Assembly: GCA_002725445.1 (NCBI GenBank)
Contig: PBPD01000118.1
Coordinates: 1 to 10,679 of the forward strand
From: Rickettsiales bacterium
GTDB taxonomy: Bacteria; Pseudomonadota; Alphaproteobacteria; Rickettsiales; UBA3002
Reading direction: 5' to 3'
Length of the DNA: 10,679 nt
Below are positions 8,206 through 10,679 of this stretch, piece by piece. The number at the start of each line of letters is the position of its first letter. Positions within the stretch are counted from its first letter, which is position 1. A program made the position numbers and the translations under genes. The notes under the pieces were generated by a model. It searched no databases, was not told the DNA's origin, and was given only the letters and a program-made list of their open reading frames with translations.

Positions 8206-8943
8206 CTAAATTACCTGACCATCCAAAATCTCATCGACATAGGCGGGCACTAACGTGCCTGCCTTGCCGTATCGGGTTTCGGCAAACATAGTCGCCCCGG
8301 CGGATGGCTCAAGGTTCAATTCCACCGTGTGTGCACGCCCATTACGCCCCGCCTCGGCAACAAAGCCCGCGGCAGGATACACATTGCCGGATGTACCAAT
8401 TGAGATAAACAGGTCACAGGCACGCAATGTGTCATAGATGCGCGTCATCTCAAACGGCATCTCACCAAACCATACAATATGCGGACGCATGCCGCCCACC
8501 TTGCCTGTGTAGGGCGACACTGTATCCAACGTCATATCTCCCACCCAATCGACGACCTCGCCAGTGTCGATACAACGTGCTTTATTCAACTCGCCATGCA
8601 TGTGAATCAGCGCAAACCCTTCCTTAGGGGTGTGTTGTGCCATCGCCCGCTCGTGCAAATCATCCACATTTTGGGTTACCAGCAGCACATGCCCGTCCCA
8701 ACGTTCGGCCAGCCGCGCCAGCGCATAATGCGCGGCATTTGGCTGCACTTCACTCAATTGTTTGCGGCGCATATTATAAAATGCATGTACCAGCTCGGGA
8801 TCGCGCGCGAACGCCTCAGGGGTTGCCACGTCTTCCACCCGGTGGTCGCACCACAGCCCATCTTCGGCGCGGAAGGTTTGCAACCCTGATTCCGCAGAAA
8901 TCCCTGCGCCTGTCAATATAACTATTGTCTTATCTGCACACAT
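8206..8943 (-). CDS. cobB: CobB-like NAD-dependent protein deacylase (class III sirtuin)
   Basis: Sirtuins remove acyl groups from lysines using NAD+, giving nicotinamide and O-acyl-ADP-ribose. The 245-residue protein is a bare sirtuin core: TGAGISAESGLQTFR (11-25, NAD-binding), TQNVDDLH (90-97), HMHGEL (114-119, catalytic His116), RPHIVWFGEMP (153-163), GTSGNVYPAAGF (183-194) and ELNLEPS near 208-214. Tyr56 and Arg59 in FYNMR match the Tyr-x-x-Arg pair of class III (SIRT5/CobB-like) enzymes, which recognise succinyl and malonyl groups, so desuccinylase activity is plausible. The zinc module is degenerate: Cys124 is kept, but no other cysteine occurs between HGEL and RPHIVWFGE, where four are normally found. 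The start at 8943 has only a weak ribosome binding site. It converges with the peroxiredoxin across 7 bp and diverges from dadA. The sirtuin assignment is firm; substrate range is inferred. Confidence 0.94.
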   Translation of the reverse strand: MCADKTIVILTGAGISAESGLQTFRAEDGLWCDHRVEDVATPEAFARDPELVHAFYNMRRKQLSEVQPNAAHYALARLAERWDGHVLLVTQNVDDLHERAMAQHTPKEGFALIHMHGELNKARCIDTGEVVDWVGDMTLDTVSPYTGKVGGMRPHIVWFGEMPFEMTRIYDTLRACDLFISIGTSGNVYPAAGFVAEAGRNGRAHTVELNLEPSAGATMFAETRYGKAGTLVPAYVDEILDGQVI

Positions 8944-8949
8944 TTTAAT

Positions 8950-8978
8950 TTGCCAACCTATCGCTGCTAACTTACATT
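8950..8978 (+). promoter_or_regulatory. Putative promoter for the dadA operon
   Basis: TTGCCA (8950-8955, 5 of 6) and TACATT (8973-8978, 4 of 6) are separated by 17 bp. The inferred start near 8985 would give a leader of about 34 bases holding the second palindrome. A TATAAA on the minus strand (8979-8984) could be a -10 for the sirtuin gene, but no matching -35 was seen. Confidence 0.35.
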
Positions 8979-9008
8979 TTTATATGCATATGTAACCATA
9001 CCGTATGG
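8972..9008. repeat. Cluster of inverted repeats between the sirtuin gene and dadA (candidate operator)
   Basis: Three symmetric elements are packed together. TTACAT (8972-8977) is mirrored by ATGTAA (8990-8995). ATATGCATAT (8982-8991) is a perfect 10-bp palindrome. CCATAC (8996-9001) is mirrored by GTATGG (9003-9008) around one central base. They lie just downstream of, or overlap, the proposed dadA -10 box, and the last reaches the dadA ribosome-binding region. A repressor or Lrp-type site is possible but no known consensus is recognised; AT-richness makes the middle one less significant. Confidence 0.4.
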
Positions 9009-9018
9009 GGCACGCACT

Positions 9019-10266
9019 ATGAAAATTACCATTCTTGGCGCAGGCTCGCTAGGCGTAATGTCGGCCTACTATCTCTCGCGCTCTGGCCACGAGGTCACAG
9101 TGCTGGATCGCCAGCCCGAAGCCGCACGCGAATGTTCCTTTGCCAATGGCGGACAGCTGAGCTACAGCCATGCCGAGCCATGGGCCAACCCGTATGTGTT
9201 TCCCAAAGTGCTGAAATGGATGTGGCAGGACGATGCACCGCTGGTGCTGCGCTTCAGCCTCGACCCACACATGATCAGCTGGGGGTTGCGCTTTCTGTGG
9301 AATTGTCGCAAAAGCGCCGCCGATGTAAATAGCCGTCGCCTGCTGCGACTGGGCTTGCACAGCAAAGCCAAAATGCATGAGGTCATGGAAGATACAGGCG
9401 TGCCATTCCATCATCAGGACAAAGGCATTCTGCATGTGTTCAGCGAGGAAAAAGAATTTGAGCATGCCTGCCATCAGGCCGATTATCAAAAAACCCTCGG
9501 CTGCGAAGAAAAAGTGCTTAGCTGGGACGAATGTCTGGAACTGGAGCCTGCATTAAAACGTAGCACCAAGAAGATTTATGGCGGCATTCATGCGCCTATT
9601 GACGAAAGCGGCGATATACGCGTTTTCACACAAGGGCTGGCCGCCTATCTGGCAGAAAAGCAAAATGTCGAGTTCCGTCACAATGTGCATATTCACTCGC
9701 TGGAACATGATGGTGAGCGCATTACCAAAGTGGCCACCGATCAGGGTGATATCACCTCCGATGCGTTTGTCATGTCGTTGGGCGCCTATAGCCCGCTTTA
9801 CCTGCGCCCTCTTGGCATTAATGTGCCAATTTACCCGATGAAAGGCTACAGCGTCACCTTCCCCGTCAACGACGATATGCCGTATGTATCGGTAACCGAT
9901 GATGCGTTGAAAATTGTCTTCAGCCGTTTGGGCGATCAGGTGCGCGTGGCAGGCACCGCCGAATTTGCAGGCTATGATAGCGAGATAAACCAGAAACGTA
10001 TTGAACCTATTTTGAAGGGCATTCGCACCTTGTTCCCCACTGCTGAGATCGACAATCCCAGCCTGTGGGCCTGCTTACGCCCCTCCACGCCCGATGGCCC
10101 GCCCATCATCGGCAAGACCAAGCTGAAAAACCTTTATCTAAACACCGGTCACGGCACACTGGGATGGACACAGGCCGCCGGCAGCGCCAATTTGCTCGCC
10201 AGTGTAATCAACGATACCACACCCGAGATTGACATGAATGGCATGACGGCAGCGCGGTTTACATGA
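9019..10266 (+). CDS. dadA: D-amino-acid dehydrogenase (DadA-type FAD-dependent oxidoreductase)
   Basis: DadA oxidises D-amino acids, chiefly D-alanine, to the 2-oxo acid and ammonia, passing electrons through FAD to the respiratory chain at the inner membrane. The 415-residue protein starts with the dinucleotide fold MKITILGAGSLGVMSAYYL (GxGxxG at 7-12) and the acidic strand end VTVLDRQ. The segment ECSFANGGQLSYSHAEPWA near 39-57 corresponds to the conserved Ser-Ala-Asn-Gly/Ala-Gln region of DadA. YPMKGYSVTFP, LRPSTPDGPPIIG and YLNTGHGTLGWTQAAGS near the C terminus are family hallmarks. It is slightly shorter than E. coli DadA (432) at the C terminus. GGGG at 9007-9010, eight bases before the ATG, is a modest ribosome binding site. 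The stop overlaps the next gene as ATGA, so the two are translationally coupled. No alanine racemase gene is visible next to it. D-alanine preference is inferred from the family. Confidence 0.92.
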   Translation: MKITILGAGSLGVMSAYYLSRSGHEVTVLDRQPEAARECSFANGGQLSYSHAEPWANPYVFPKVLKWMWQDDAPLVLRFSLDPHMISWGLRFLWNCRKSAADVNSRRLLRLGLHSKAKMHEVMEDTGVPFHHQDKGILHVFSEEKEFEHACHQADYQKTLGCEEKVLSWDECLELEPALKRSTKKIYGGIHAPIDESGDIRVFTQGLAAYLAEKQNVEFRHNVHIHSLEHDGERITKVATDQGDITSDAFVMSLGAYSPLYLRPLGINVPIYPMKGYSVTFPVNDDMPYVSVTDDALKIVFSRLGDQVRVAGTAEFAGYDSEINQKRIEPILKGIRTLFPTAEIDNPSLWACLRPSTPDGPPIIGKTKLKNLYLNTGHGTLGWTQAAGSANLLASVINDTTPEIDMNGMTAARFT

Positions 10267-10679
10267 ATGAACCAACACAGCATTTTGCCGATGTTCCTCT
10301 GCTAGAGGGAGAAGGCACACACCGTATTGCCTATTACGAGTGGGGCGACCAAGACGCCCCCGTAGTTATCTGCGTGCATGGGCTAACGCGCAACGCGCGC
10401 GACTTTGATTTTCTGGCACGTGAGATGGCTGCCACCCACCGCGTGATCGCTGTGGATATGGCAGGCCGCGGCACGAGCGAATGGCTGCAAGACTGGCAGA
10501 ATTATAATTACATGGCCTATATGATGGATTGCCTGAGCCTGTTGGAACACCTGCAGCTGGAGCAGGTGAAATGGGTAGGCACATCTATGGGAGGTATTAT
10601 TGGCATGATGGTCGCCGCACTGCATCCGGGGCGCATCAGCAAGCTGGTGCTGAATGACATTGGCAGTTTTATTCCCAAG
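10263..10679 (+). CDS. Alpha/beta hydrolase (partial, runs off the window end)
   Basis: The first 139 residues of an alpha/beta-hydrolase-fold enzyme are present, open to the last base. The oxyanion-hole motif VHGLTRN lies at 38-44, DMAGRG at 65-70, and the nucleophile elbow VGTSMGG at 105-111 with catalytic Ser108; the acid and histidine of the triad would lie beyond the window. No signal peptide is seen, so it is probably cytoplasmic. The ATG overlaps the dadA stop (ATGA), so it is the second gene of that operon and should be made together with DadA. It resembles a widespread proteobacterial group of MenH-like or esterase-like hydrolases with no assigned substrate. The fold and catalytic serine are clear; the substrate is unknown, and a role in processing D-amino-acid-containing or cell-wall-derived compounds is only suggested by linkage. 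Confidence 0.88.
   Translation, partial: MNEPTQHFADVPLLEGEGTHRIAYYEWGDQDAPVVICVHGLTRNARDFDFLAREMAATHRVIAVDMAGRGTSEWLQDWQNYNYMAYMMDCLSLLEHLQLEQVKWVGTSMGGIIGMMVAALHPGRISKLVLNDIGSFIPK

Noticed and set aside
8196..8208. Small hairpin TAGTG-GCT-CACTA between bcp and the sirtuin gene
   Set aside because: Two convergent genes that both end in TAG automatically give complementary TAG and CTA, so three of five pairs are trivial. No T-run follows on either strand.

Overview
The window looks like an ordinary chromosomal segment of an alphaproteobacterium. Base composition is roughly half G+C by eye. The clearest taxonomic hints are the anmK/tyrS head-to-head pair, a TyrRS with HVGS and KMGKT in place of the usual HIGH and KMSKS signatures, and the grouping of a YhdP/AsmA-like gene, glnE and a bcp-type peroxiredoxin. 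This placement rests on remembered family patterns, not on a database search. No mobile element, CRISPR array, tRNA, rRNA or phage gene is visible. Coding density is very high.

Layout: (1) 1-208, minus: 5' end of anmK (anhydro-N-acetylmuramic acid kinase), cut by the window edge. (2) 209-280: short divergent promoter region. (3) 281-1546, plus: tyrS. (4) 1553-4747, minus: a large inner-membrane-anchored YhdP/AsmA-like protein (DUF3971), convergent with tyrS at 6 bp. (5) 4735-7650, plus: glnE, the two-domain glutamine synthetase adenylyltransferase/deadenylylase, whose start lies head-to-head with and overlaps the start of gene 4. (6) 7704-8198, plus: Bcp/PrxQ-type peroxiredoxin. (7) 8206-8943, minus: CobB-like class III sirtuin, convergent with the peroxiredoxin at 7 bp. 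(8) 8944-9018: AT-rich divergent intergenic region with two palindromes. (9) 9019-10266, plus: DadA-type D-amino-acid dehydrogenase. (10) 10263-10679, plus: an alpha/beta hydrolase overlapping dadA by ATGA and cut by the window edge.

The genes serve core functions: translation (tyrS), cell-wall turnover (anmK; dadA consumes D-alanine), envelope lipid homeostasis (YhdP-like), nitrogen control (glnE), peroxide defence (bcp) and lysine deacylation (sirtuin). Only dadA and the hydrolase form a clear operon; glnE and bcp are possibly co-transcribed.

I found no convincing new system. Points worth a second look are the overlapping divergent glnE/yhdP-like starts with a strong glnE promoter inside the neighbour's coding sequence, the sirtuin that has lost most of its zinc cysteines, the palindromes in front of dadA, and the uncharacterised hydrolase coupled to dadA.
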